Source of the DNA: Halomonas sp. A40-4
GTDB lineage: Bacteria; Pseudomonadota; Gammaproteobacteria; Pseudomonadales; Halomonadaceae
Length of the DNA stretch: 64,000 nucleotides
Direction: 5' to 3'
NCBI RefSeq assembly: GCF_015767635.1
Contig: NZ_CP065230.1
Span: 868,001-932,000 of the forward strand
The notes beneath the pieces were generated by a model that worked only from the letters and a program-made list of their open reading frames with translations, did no database searches and was not told the DNA's origin. Positions 53,497 through 61,395 of the stretch are shown in pieces (position 1 is the stretch's first letter; every line of letters starts with the position of its first letter). The position numbers and the translations under genes were made by a program.

Positions 53497-53982
53497 ATGG
53501 ATCATGTAGACAACATTCTCAAACAGTGGCGGCAGGAGAGGCCCGACCTCGACGTTGTGCCGATGGGTACCATCGGGCGGGTCAAGCGGCTGAACCACAC
53601 CTTCATGCGTGCAATGGAGAAGACCTGGGCGGAATACGGCCTGACGGATGCCAGTTTTGACGTTCTGGCGACCCTTCGCAGAGAGGGGGAACCCTACGCG
53701 CTATCGCCGGGTGATTTGATGGCATCCACGATGGTGACGTCGGGCACCATGACCCACCGTATCAACCAGCTGGAAAAGGCGGGTTTGATTGAGCGGGTTA
53801 AAAACCCCGACGATGGCCGTGGTTTTCTCATTTCTCTTTCCCAGCGTGGGTTTGATTTGATCGACGAAGCCGTGGCCGCCCATGTGGAAACCCAGGCGCA
53901 GCTGGTGAGTGGCCTGAGTAAAGAGCAACGAGAGCAACTGGATGACCTGCTCAGGCAGTTCCTGGCGGTGTTTGAGTCATAG
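53497..53982 (+). CDS. MarR-family transcriptional regulator
   Basis: A 161-residue winged-helix regulator with helix-turn-helix near 65-95 (SPGDLMASTMVTSGTMTHRINQLEKAGLIER) and wing VKNPDDGRGFLISLSQRG. Divergent from the DMT exporter across a gap with two CTTGA-N2-TCAAG palindromes, one near each start, so autorepression and repression of the exporter are expected. The effector would be a substrate of the exporter. Confidence 0.9.
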   Translation: MDHVDNILKQWRQERPDLDVVPMGTIGRVKRLNHTFMRAMEKTWAEYGLTDASFDVLATLRREGEPYALSPGDLMASTMVTSGTMTHRINQLEKAGLIERVKNPDDGRGFLISLSQRGFDLIDEAVAAHVETQAQLVSGLSKEQREQLDDLLRQFLAVFES

Positions 53983-54088
53983 AGAGGCGTTTTACGTCAA
54001 ACAAACCCGCTGCGATGGCGGCTGGCTTGACCTCGTGTAGACTCTTAACTGTCTTTAAAACCGACCAGCCAAAGACCCGAGCAGCTTA

Positions 54089-54763
54089 ATGACCACCTCG
54101 AATAACGCTTTTTCCGATGCTGAGCGGCGCGGGCTCTACCGCGCCATCTTTAAACGGCGCGATGTGCGCTCTCAGTTTCTGCCTGACCGGATCCCCCCTG
54201 ACGTGCTGACCCGCCTGTTGGAGGCCGCGCACCATGCGCCTTCCGTTGGCTTTATGCAGCCATGGGATTTCATCGTGATTGAAAGTCGCGACGTCAGGGA
54301 AACGGTGCTGGCAATGTTCGAACAGGAGAACCAGAAGGCCGCCGAGCGCTTTGAAGGCGAGCGTAAAGCGCATTATCGAAGCCTTAAGCTGCAAGGGATT
54401 ATGGAAAGTCCAATTAATCTCTGTATCACCTGTGACCGAAGCCGGGGCGGCCCCCATGTGCTAGGGCGCAATAGCATTGTGGAAACCGACCTGTTTAGCA
54501 CTTGTTTGGCGGTGCAAAACCTCTGGCTGGCAGCGCGGGCGGAAGGGATTGGCGTTGGTTGGGTGAGTATTCTTGACCAGGAACAGCTGAGCACGGCGTT
54601 AAGCCTGCCTGAGCATGTTTACCCGCTGGCGTATCTCTGTCTTGGCTACGTGAGCGAGTTTTTAGACCAGCCTGAGCTTGAAGCCAAAGGCTGGCGCTCT
54701 CGCCTACCATTAAGTGAACTTGTGCATGGAGATAAGTGGGGGCAGCCGCTGAACAGTGGTTAA
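54089..54763 (+). CDS. bluB: 5,6-dimethylbenzimidazole synthase BluB
   Basis: A 224-residue nitroreductase-fold enzyme that destroys reduced FMN with oxygen to make the lower ligand of cobalamin. RRDVRSQFLP near 23, AAHHAPSVGFMQPWDFIVI near 46-64 and ICTDRSRGGPHVLGR-like CDRSRGGPHVLGRN near 115 are BluB features not shared by ordinary nitroreductases. No other cobalamin genes are nearby. It may serve salvage of cobinamide. Confidence 0.9.
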   Translation: MTTSNNAFSDAERRGLYRAIFKRRDVRSQFLPDRIPPDVLTRLLEAAHHAPSVGFMQPWDFIVIESRDVRETVLAMFEQENQKAAERFEGERKAHYRSLKLQGIMESPINLCITCDRSRGGPHVLGRNSIVETDLFSTCLAVQNLWLAARAEGIGVGWVSILDQEQLSTALSLPEHVYPLAYLCLGYVSEFLDQPELEAKGWRSRLPLSELVHGDKWGQPLNSG

Positions 54764-54774
54764 TGAGAAAACCT

Positions 54775-56295
54775 CTATATGGAGGGCCTCCTCGTTGCTC
54801 CAGGCCCACCTGTATTGGGTTTGCGGCGCAGGCTTTTGTCTTCGTACATGCGCTCATCTGCCAGAGCAAATACCTGCTGGGCAGGCGCTTCGCTGGAGCT
54901 TGCGCATCCCAAGCTTACATGAAGCGCCAGTTCTTCGCGTTCGCCGTTGGCAGTGTCGATGGTACAGCGCTGGTCGGGAAGGTGTTCCCGGATCAGACTG
55001 GCCATACGCTTGGCTGCTGCCAGGTCGGCAGAGGGAAACAGAATGACGAACTCATCGCCACCATAGCGTGCCAGTACGTCACTGTCTCGGCAGTGACGTT
55101 GCAGATACCTGGCAACGCTGGCAATCAGTTGGTCGCCTGCGACATGCCCATGATGGTCGTTCACTTCCTTGAGTCTATCGACATCCAACATCAGCACAGC
55201 AAAATCCAGGTTTGGCGTCTGGGCCTTGCTCTGGATACTCATCTGCAGCGCCGATTCCAGAAATCCTCGGTTATAAAGGCCGGTGAGCCCGTCACGCTCA
55301 GCGGTTTTCTTCAGTTCCAAATGCAGCAATTTATTTTCGGTAGCGGCCGCCAACTGGTCGGCAAAGAGGGAGAGTATTTGCTCCAAGCCATCGTCCCGGT
55401 TGGGAGCTTTCACGAACAGCCAACCTTGGTACATGCTTAAACGGGCTCCCATGGGCATTATATAGAGGTTCTCACCTTCTTCTGTTTGTGGCAGTTTGAC
55501 CGGATGTTCTCTTTGCTCATGAACGCTGGCCAATAAGCGCTTCAGGCGTTGTTCATCTTTTGGGCTTAGCCCCGCAACAGCCGCGTAGCGTGTTATTTCA
55601 GAGCGTTGCGGTTCCTGGAGAAAAACGGCAAAGCCGTAGCCGGGAAAGTGAGTATGTAGGTGGTTTAAAGAGTCATTGAGCAGGGAGTGGATATTGATCG
55701 CGCGATTGGCGACCGCTCCGAGATCCAACAGGGCGTGAAAAACCCGGTTCTGAAACTTAATCTCGCCAATGCTACGGCCAATCTGACGATTCTGACTGTA
55801 CGTGACGCGACCAATGGTTAGAAAATAGACCACTGCTCCCGCCCACTGGTAGATGTCTAAGTTGTTACTCACATAAGGTCGAAAAGTAAACCCTGTCAAG
55901 GCACTTCCAATCAGGGCCGCGACGATAAAAAGTAGGGCTGAAACCATCATCTTCCTAAGTCCGCCGACCACTAAATTGTTCATCAGGCAAGCAAGCCCGA
56001 TGGTAATGGTGGCTAACGCATAAAAATCCAGCACGCTGCACCAAAAACCAAACAGCAGGCTGTCGAAGAGGAGATTCCTGAACTCGGCACGCTTCGAATT
56101 CTGAGCGTTTGCCGCAAGCGCGTAGGCGACGCCGGGCCACAGCAGCAGCAACATCCCTGGCAGAATAAGCGTCCAGCCGCTGTCTTCTACGACAGCGATC
56201 CATACGGTTAGCCCGAAGGTATGGCAAAAGGCAAAAACTCGTGGGGCAATTGTTGCCAATGCAAGACGATGTGTACGTCTTAATAAAGGTTGCAT
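54775..56295 (-). CDS. Membrane diguanylate cyclase with GAF-like domain
   Basis: A 506-residue protein: MASE2-like membrane part (~1-160, RRTHRLALATIAPRVFAFC start and several spans), a GAF-like region (~195-330) and a C-terminal GGDEF domain (~340-495). The active site YGGDEF is intact and RDSD five residues earlier is a complete inhibitory I-site, so c-di-GMP synthesis with product feedback is expected. DGLTGLYNRGFLE is the domain start. It converges on bluB with 11 bp between stops. The signal is unknown. Confidence 0.9.
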   Translation of the reverse strand: MQPLLRRTHRLALATIAPRVFAFCHTFGLTVWIAVVEDSGWTLILPGMLLLLWPGVAYALAANAQNSKRAEFRNLLFDSLLFGFWCSVLDFYALATITIGLACLMNNLVVGGLRKMMVSALLFIVAALIGSALTGFTFRPYVSNNLDIYQWAGAVVYFLTIGRVTYSQNRQIGRSIGEIKFQNRVFHALLDLGAVANRAINIHSLLNDSLNHLHTHFPGYGFAVFLQEPQRSEITRYAAVAGLSPKDEQRLKRLLASVHEQREHPVKLPQTEEGENLYIMPMGARLSMYQGWLFVKAPNRDDGLEQILSLFADQLAAATENKLLHLELKKTAERDGLTGLYNRGFLESALQMSIQSKAQTPNLDFAVLMLDVDRLKEVNDHHGHVAGDQLIASVARYLQRHCRDSDVLARYGGDEFVILFPSADLAAAKRMASLIREHLPDQRCTIDTANGEREELALHVSLGCASSSEAPAQQVFALADERMYEDKSLRRKPNTGGPGATRRPSI

Positions 56296-56577
56296 TCGTG
56301 AGCTGTATCCAACGCCATTTGATTAACAGACTAGCACCTAAGAGGTTGATCAGCCCTAATCTAGCGTTAGGCCAATAGCGTGGTGAGCCTACCTTTTGAT
56401 CCTGGGTTTTAGGCCGTGTCAGAGCGTATCGATTGGATGTGATGAAGCCTGACTTCATCTGATGATCTTGCCGTCAAAATCTCTGACCAGCGGCGGGTTG
56501 AGAAGTGTCGGCGCTGGTCAGCCTTCCCATAAATCGCTAATGTATTCGTTTGTGCTAAACAAGGTAGAGCGTCATTT

Positions 56578-57054
56578 ATGCAAAGCGATATCGCCCTTCA
56601 GCGACTGAGTGCTGACGATCCAAATGCTGAAATCGTCGCGGGCTGGACATTTGCAACCTGGGGGCATTTACACCCTGGCCTCACCCCAGAACAGGCTATT
56701 GAACGTTTAAAAGCCGAATGTGGTCAGGCTGGGGTGCCTTCCATCTTTGTCGCCATGCAAGGCGAAACCCCGGTAGGAACCGCCAGCCTGATTGCCGATG
56801 ACATGAGCATCCGCCGTGAACTTGCCCCCTGGCTGGCCTCAGTATTTGTCGTGCCCGAGTGGCGGGGGCGGGGTATTGCGTCTGCATTGGTGCGCCGGGT
56901 AGAAGCAGAGGCCGTTGAGAACGGCATCGAGCACTTCTATCTCTACACCCCTGATCAGCAGTCGCTCTATCGGCATTTGGGGTGGCAAGATGTAGAAAGC
57001 CTTGAGTACCGGGGCGAAACCGTCACGGTGATGTCACGGCAGTTGAGGCGTTAG
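56578..57054 (+). CDS. GNAT-family N-acetyltransferase
   Basis: A 158-residue acetyltransferase with acetyl-CoA motif SVFVVPEWRGRGIASALVRRVE (core RGRGIA near 98) and HLGWQ..Y near the end. N-terminal block WTFATWGHLHPGLTPEQAIERL is well formed. Substrate unknown. No operon partner is certain: 128 bp to the DUF2252 gene on the same strand. Confidence 0.88.
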   Translation: MQSDIALQRLSADDPNAEIVAGWTFATWGHLHPGLTPEQAIERLKAECGQAGVPSIFVAMQGETPVGTASLIADDMSIRRELAPWLASVFVVPEWRGRGIASALVRRVEAEAVENGIEHFYLYTPDQQSLYRHLGWQDVESLEYRGETVTVMSRQLRR

Positions 57055-57182
57055 GGGCGTATTGCCGCCCGTGGCTGCCCCCACCTGAATAGGCAAGGTA
57101 TTAAGGACGGTGACTTAATCTCTTAACGTTTGTCGCCTATGCTTAGGGTGAATAGCATTTACGCACCGACAAAGGCATCGCG

Positions 57183-58505
57183 ATGAGTCATGCACTAACG
57201 GGACACAATCGCCCTCAGCAAGTGATTGAAGCCATCCAGCAGGTCAACGCGCCGCTGGCCGCGGCGACCCGCCAAGCCAAATACGCCAAGATGGCGGCGT
57301 CGCCGTATCGTTTCTTTCGGGGTACCAATCATTTGTATTGGCAAGACGTATGGCACGACTGGCGCTTTGCGTTATTTGGGGGTTGGCCCAATACCCAGAC
57401 CTGGCTGCAAGGTGACGCCCATGTCTACAACTTTGGTGCCTACGGTCATCATGATGACCAAGTGCGCTACGGTATGGACGATTTTGACGATGCGCTGATC
57501 GGCGACTACCAGTATGACTTGTGGCGGCTGGCCATCAGCGTGGTATTGGATGGCCGTGAAAATGTTGAACTTAGCCCCAAGGCCATTGATAAAGCGCTAA
57601 ACAAGCTATTGGAAAGTTACTATCACACCTTGGCAGATCACACCGATGATGTACGCATAGAGGCGGTGACGCTGGATAGCGCAAAAGGGCAGTTGAAACC
57701 TTTCATGAGCAAGGTGGCGGATAAGCAAAGCCGTGCGCGGATGCTGGAAAAGTGGACCACCCTTGACGACCAGCATGGCCGTCGGTTTGCGGAACGTCCC
57801 GGAAAACTAGCCAACTTGCCAGCAGACCTGGCCAGTCAGTTGCGTCGGCTGATCGAGCAGGAATACCAGCAAACGCTTCAGGATCCGATAAAAGAGAGCG
57901 ATCCCCGTCATTTCCGCGTAAAAGACACGGCTCGCCGGTTAGATGCGGGCACCGGTTCGCTCGGGGTGGAGCGCTACTATGTGTTGATTGAAGGGGGCGC
58001 TGATCATGAACACGACGACATCATTCTGGATGTTAAAGAGCAGGTGACCCCGGAAGCGTATCGCTTTATGGACAAGCCCCAAAAGCAAGTATGGCGGAGG
58101 CTATTCCCCAATGAAGGTATTCGCCATGCGGCAGCATTTCATGCCATTGCGGAACATCCGGATGCCTATCTGGGTTGGCTCACCATGAATGAAAAGGTAT
58201 TTTCGGTCCGTGAGCGCTCTCCCTTCAAGAAGGACTTCCCCACCCACAAGCTGTCCGGTGGCAAGCCATATCGCAAGCTCGCGCAGCAGTGGGGGCAGAT
58301 CCTCGCCCGGGAACACCTGCGCGGTGCGCAAGCGCTGAATAACGGGGATCACCGGCCGTTTGCCATGGCGGTTTGTCAGCGGCTTAAAGGGCGTGAAGAA
58401 AAGTTTGTGGATGTCGTGTCGACCCTGGCGATGGCTTACGCTGACTGCGTCGAGCAGGACTACAGCGTGTTTATTGATCACTTCCTGGCGACCGATTCCC
58501 CTTAG
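57183..58505 (+). CDS. DUF2252 protein
   Basis: A 440-residue cytoplasmic protein of DUF2252, a kinase-like fold family with no assigned reaction. Family landmarks: KMAASPYRFFRGTNHLYW near 36-53, QGDAHVYNFG near 82 and MDDFDDALIGDYQYDLWRLAIS near 99, where the GDAH and DFDDA acids resemble phosphotransferase catalytic and metal motifs. The C-terminal QQWGQILAREHLRGAQ is also family-like. Stands alone with its own start region; ends 33 bp before a convergent GGDEF gene. Confidence 0.85.
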   Translation: MSHALTGHNRPQQVIEAIQQVNAPLAAATRQAKYAKMAASPYRFFRGTNHLYWQDVWHDWRFALFGGWPNTQTWLQGDAHVYNFGAYGHHDDQVRYGMDDFDDALIGDYQYDLWRLAISVVLDGRENVELSPKAIDKALNKLLESYYHTLADHTDDVRIEAVTLDSAKGQLKPFMSKVADKQSRARMLEKWTTLDDQHGRRFAERPGKLANLPADLASQLRRLIEQEYQQTLQDPIKESDPRHFRVKDTARRLDAGTGSLGVERYYVLIEGGADHEHDDIILDVKEQVTPEAYRFMDKPQKQVWRRLFPNEGIRHAAAFHAIAEHPDAYLGWLTMNEKVFSVRERSPFKKDFPTHKLSGGKPYRKLAQQWGQILAREHLRGAQALNNGDHRPFAMAVCQRLKGREEKFVDVVSTLAMAYADCVEQDYSVFIDHFLATDSP

Positions 58506-58538
58506 ATTGGGCAGCCGCCTGGATGGCGGTGACGATGA

Positions 58539-60338
58539 TTACTGTGTTTGCCGCCTGCCGATTATAAAGCCATGTTCCTCGAATGACTCGGACCATACCA
58601 CGCAGCGGTTACGGCCGCTGCGTTTGGCATGATAAAGCGCTTCATCAGCGAGTCGAAGAAGCTTATGCGGGTCATGAGTGTGGTCGGGGTAGGTGGCGAT
58701 GCCGCAAGACAGTGTGATCCGTCTGAGTGTGGTTCCCTGGTGGTCGCAAGCGCATTGGGCAATTGAGGCTAACAGTGTATTGGCGCTGGACTCGGCTGTT
58801 TTGGCAGAGGTATCCGGGAGGAGAGCGACAAATTCTTCGCCCCCGATTCGGCAGACCATGCCCAGATCCACGAAGTGTTGAGTGAGTAAAGAGGCCATTT
58901 TGACCAGAACCGCATCGCCTGCATCGTGGCCAAAGTAATCGTTGATGTCCTTGAAATGATCAATATCCAGCATTAACAGCGAGACTTTTGTGCCATGTTG
59001 TTGAGCACGCCGGCATTCGTGATCGAATACCGTATTGAAATGGCGCCGGTTGTGAAGGCCGGTCAGGGGGTCTTCAAACGAGAGTCCCTCTAACTCGCGA
59101 ACCAACTGCCCAAGTTCTTCTGTCCGTGCAGCCACCTGCTGCTCAAGGGTTTCGTTGGCCATTGCCAGTTGTTGCTGGGTACGTCGGTAGTGCCACAAAA
59201 AGATGGCCGCAATAGCCAAGGAAAAAACCAGACTGCCATAGCTCAACGGCACCGTTCGCCAGGCCACAAAGCCATGAGCGACGGCCATATCAGCAAGTAG
59301 CAACGGAGCAAAAAAGGTGAAGCTCAGTACCAGCAAGCGCTGTTCAAGATTGAGTCGGCGAAAGCGAAAGAGGGCGAGCAACAGCATAATAGGCAAGGTG
59401 ATGGCCAGCAGAACATCAAACACCGGGAAGGTGATCGAGAGGCTGATAATGCCTAACTGCACCAGGCCCATGGCCATCACCAGGTAAGCCAGGTGTAAGG
59501 CCCAGAGTCGTTTGATCCAGCGTTTGGCCGTTCCCTCAAGCCAATGGCTGAGTAGCATCCCCAGTGCGATCGGGAGGGTGTAGTAGCTGCCTGCTCTAAG
59601 CATATCCCAAGCCAGGGGACCATCGGCGATCAACTGGCGGGCGGGTGCCTCGGCAAGCAGCATCAGCCCAGAGGCGTAGGCGAACAGTGCGGTGGCCAGG
59701 AAACCACGTCTTTCAGGCCCAATAAGGGCGAAAATAGTGGCCAGAATGGCAAGTACCAATACCAGCGCACTGACACCAAGGTCCTGGGCCGACTCATGGA
59801 TGACGTGTTTGAGCACATCAATACGCTCCATTACCTGTACTTCGCCCCAAAGACCAATACTGGTGTAGTAGGAATATAGACGGAAGGCCAGTGGCTCGCC
59901 TGCAGTGTCTTCAGGCAGGTCGATCATGTGCCAAGGCCAGCCGGCAAAATCCCCTCGCCCCTGGTCGTCAAATTCCCCGTACTGATAAATCAGCTCATCA
60001 CCGAGGTAGGCCTGGCCAATGAGATTGATACTGGTGATATAAAGGACGGGGTCGTTCCAATCGCCCTCAGGCAATGTCGTGCGTAACCAAAGGTGCTGAT
60101 GCCCCTCGCGACCCGGTGGGTTAGAGGGAGACACCGTTGATAGCCAGTCGGCGGATTCATCATCTAGCCACTCAGGCTCGCCGTTAGCATCCCGGGGCGA
60201 GTCGCCCCAGCGGTATTCCCAGTCCATTAGCGGCTGAGGTGGAGCTGCCGCTTTGACGCCATTAGAGAGTGTCGCCAGCACAATGAGTGAGACGATCAGC
60301 AGAATAAAATGGCGTATGGCGAACCCACGGGGCAGCAT
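58539..60338 (-). CDS. Diguanylate cyclase with 7TM-DISM sensor
   Basis: A 599-residue sensor cyclase. Signal peptide-like N-terminus (LLIVSLIVLATLSNGVKA), a periplasmic jelly-roll-like sensory domain (~35-180, HLWLRTTLPEGDW..), seven membrane spans (~188-395) as in 7TMR-DISM proteins, a short coiled coil (~400-430, ANETLEQQVAARTEELGQLV) and a GGDEF domain ending near 585. The active site reads GGEEF, functional in the family. The I-site position has VDLG, so no product inhibition is expected, unlike the other cyclase in the window. Confidence 0.9.
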   Translation of the reverse strand: MLPRGFAIRHFILLIVSLIVLATLSNGVKAAAPPQPLMDWEYRWGDSPRDANGEPEWLDDESADWLSTVSPSNPPGREGHQHLWLRTTLPEGDWNDPVLYITSINLIGQAYLGDELIYQYGEFDDQGRGDFAGWPWHMIDLPEDTAGEPLAFRLYSYYTSIGLWGEVQVMERIDVLKHVIHESAQDLGVSALVLVLAILATIFALIGPERRGFLATALFAYASGLMLLAEAPARQLIADGPLAWDMLRAGSYYTLPIALGMLLSHWLEGTAKRWIKRLWALHLAYLVMAMGLVQLGIISLSITFPVFDVLLAITLPIMLLLALFRFRRLNLEQRLLVLSFTFFAPLLLADMAVAHGFVAWRTVPLSYGSLVFSLAIAAIFLWHYRRTQQQLAMANETLEQQVAARTEELGQLVRELEGLSFEDPLTGLHNRRHFNTVFDHECRRAQQHGTKVSLLMLDIDHFKDINDYFGHDAGDAVLVKMASLLTQHFVDLGMVCRIGGEEFVALLPDTSAKTAESSANTLLASIAQCACDHQGTTLRRITLSCGIATYPDHTHDPHKLLRLADEALYHAKRSGRNRCVVWSESFEEHGFIIGRRQTQ

Positions 60339-60678
60339 GGCGAACGTCCTCGTTTTTTATAGCGGTCATTCTGCTGATTCAAGGCAACAACAATACTCAC
60401 GACCTATGGTTGATGCAGCGTGATACGAGAGCTTAAGCGCTTTAGCCCATTTTAACCAAAAAGGACGCCAAGGCGATGCTGTTTCTTCAACGATCCCTCG
60501 GTGGGGTGATGTCAAAAAATACAAACGCAGATGCCAGTCAAGGGTCTTTCTAAAAGTGGTTGCGAAAACTCTTTAATTTACAGGATGTTGCCCCGCCGGG
60601 ATTTTATGCCCGTGTTCGAGTCAGCAAGGTAAGTGCTATTCTGCCTGCTTTAAAGTGGCGGAAATAAAGGAGAGCCAC
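60339..60678. other. Divergent intergenic region upstream of the GGDEF and TRIC genes
   Basis: 340 bp between divergent genes, AT-richer than its surroundings. It must carry two promoters, but I see no clear hexamer pair, operator or RNA element. AAGGAG immediately before 60679 sets the TRIC start. Confidence 0.4.
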
Positions 60679-61395
60679 GTGTCGGGTATTGTTGTCTGGC
60701 TGGATATGGTGGGGGTGATCGTTTTTGCCTTGTCTGGCGTCGTCCTGGCATGCCGTTCGCGCATGGACCCGTTTGGCATGCTGGTGCTGGCCGCCGTCAC
60801 GGGGATTGGCGGCGGCACGCTGCGCGACCTGGTGCTGGGCGTCAGGCCGGTTTTTTGGGTGGCCGATCCAACGTACCTGTGGGTCATTTTTGCCACCGTG
60901 GGCATCTCGCTGGTGGGGTTTCACTATATCCACCGCCTTTCACGCGGCTTTTTACCGATTGCGGACGCCTTTGGTCTGGCCTTGTTTACGGTGATTGGCG
61001 CCCACAAAGCGCTGTTGCTGGGGACATCCGGTGTTGTCGCTGTGTTGATGGGAATGATGACGGGGGTGGCCGGCGGCATGATCCGCGATGTGCTGGCCCA
61101 GCGGGTGCCGATGGTGCTACGCGAAGAAATCTACGCCACGGCGGCGATGGCGGGAGGCACGGTTTACGTACTGCTGGACGCCCTTCAAGCGCCGCTTATC
61201 CTGACCATCGCCGCCTCGCTAAGCGTGACCCTTGGGTTGCGAATCGCGGCGATTCACTGGCATCTGGCGCTGCCGGTATTTGCCTGGGTAAGCGTAGCGC
61301 CCAAAACCGACGATGACGCGACGGCACCACTTTCCACGTCGCAAAAAGCCAAAGAGCGGGTCAGGATGATTCGCCGTGAGCGCAACCGTCGTTAA
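60679..61395 (+). CDS. TRIC-family cation channel / UPF0126 (YadS/YicG-like) membrane protein
   Basis: A 238-residue protein with seven hydrophobic segments and two repeats of the family motif: GGGTLRDLVLGVRPVFWV near 41-58 and GGMIRDVLAQRVPMVL near 134-149. Bacterial TRIC homologues form trimeric channels; some YadS-type members are linked to amino-acid uptake. The GTG at 60679 is preferred as start because AAGGAG lies 6 bases upstream; an upstream GTG at 60655 adds eight residues. Its TAA overlaps the stop of the convergent AsmA-like gene. Confidence 0.88.
   Translation: MSGIVVWLDMVGVIVFALSGVVLACRSRMDPFGMLVLAAVTGIGGGTLRDLVLGVRPVFWVADPTYLWVIFATVGISLVGFHYIHRLSRGFLPIADAFGLALFTVIGAHKALLLGTSGVVAVLMGMMTGVAGGMIRDVLAQRVPMVLREEIYATAAMAGGTVYVLLDALQAPLILTIAASLSVTLGLRIAAIHWHLALPVFAWVSVAPKTDDDATAPLSTSQKAKERVRMIRRERNRR

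Noticed and set aside
55955-56458. Minus-strand open frame overlapping the N-terminus of the first GGDEF gene
   Set aside because: Different frame of a membrane-domain coding region; no own signals.
58515-58529. CCGCC-TGGAT-GGCGG hairpin between DUF2252 and GGDEF genes
   Set aside because: Only a 5-bp stem without T-tract; too weak to call a terminator.
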